Origin: an uncultured Sutterella sp.
Lineage (GTDB): Bacteria > Pseudomonadota > Gammaproteobacteria > Burkholderiales > Burkholderiaceae_F
Assembly: GCA_900770335.1 (NCBI GenBank)
Contig: CAAGKD010000026.1
Location: 1-5,213, forward strand
Length of the DNA stretch: 5,213 bases
Direction: 5' to 3'
The notes beneath the pieces were generated by a model. The model saw only the letters and a list, made by a program, of their open reading frames with translations, had not been told where the DNA came from and made no database searches. Position numbers and translations under genes: made by a program. Position 1 is the first letter of the stretch. Every line of letters begins with the position of its first letter. Below are positions 5,042 through 5,213 of the stretch, piece after piece.

Positions 5042-5213
5042 TCAGTCGTAGCGGCAGATCTCGACGAGGTTTCCGTCGGGATCGCGCAGGTAGGTGCTTT
5101 GCATCCTGCCGCGCGCGCCGTGGCGCTCGACGGGCCCGAGAAGAATCGGCCAGCCCGAGGCCGTGACGCGCTCCATGACGCTCTCAAGGGGCTCGCTCGT
5201 CTCGAGGCAGAGG
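5042..5213 (-). CDS. VOC (glyoxalase/bleomycin-resistance) family protein, C-terminal part
   Basis: On the minus strand an open frame enters at the window edge and ends with TGA at 5044-5042, giving the last 56 or so residues of a protein. The end, MQSTYLRDPDGNLVEICRY, is a typical closing beta-alpha-beta module of the vicinal oxygen chelate fold: the DPDGN turn is followed by VEI, whose Glu is the usual metal ligand. The earlier GPVERHGARG also fits small VOC proteins of about 120-140 residues, so rather more than half the gene lies beyond the window. Members bind a divalent metal and act on varied small molecules (glyoxalase, ring-cleavage or resistance proteins), so the reaction cannot be named. 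It converges on the HAD gene with 32 nt between the stops and no clear shared terminator. Start and upstream signals are not visible. Confidence 0.85.
   Translation of the reverse strand, partial: LCLETSEPLESVMERVTASGWPILLGPVERHGARGRMQSTYLRDPDGNLVEICRYD

Overview
The window is GC-rich (roughly 70% by eye), with dense, tightly packed genes. The gene set suggests a Gram-negative proteobacterium: a TtrS/TtrR-like two-component system, a Tat-exported FAD reductase of the flavocytochrome c/fumarate reductase family, a HAD hydrolase and a VOC protein. Many related flavoprotein reductases with their own sensor pairs occur in gut Burkholderiales such as Sutterella and its relatives. That is my best guess for the source, but it is an inference from gene content and base composition.

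The first 20 bases match the 3' end of the Illumina TruSeq read-1 adapter and are not genomic. Real sequence starts at about 21, so the window begins at a contig edge and the first gene is cut at its 5' end.

Bases 21-4065 hold a compact three-gene, plus-strand operon. It consists of a membrane sensor histidine kinase (partial), a FixJ/TtrR-type response regulator overlapping it by ATGA, and a flavoprotein reductase overlapping the regulator by TGATG. The simplest reading is a sense-and-respire module: the kinase senses an oxidised compound in the periplasm, the regulator switches on transcription, and the exported flavoprotein reduces that compound or a related one as an electron acceptor. 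Hand alignment shows that the flavoprotein keeps the FAD site and two substrate-binding residues (His, Arg) but appears to lack the proton-donor Arg and another carboxylate-binding His of fumarate reductase. The substrate is therefore probably not fumarate and cannot be named from the sequence.

Bases 4066-4268 are intergenic. They hold a stem-loop just after the operon (candidate terminator), a CATAAT -10-like box, a small hairpin, a strong Shine-Dalgarno serving a 27-codon leader ORF, and a 10-bp tandem repeat. The leader ORF runs 11 nt into the next gene.

Bases 4269-5009 encode a HAD-IA family phosphatase-like hydrolase. Convergent to it, at the right edge on the minus strand, lies the C-terminal part of a VOC/glyoxalase-like protein (5042-5213), cut by the window end.
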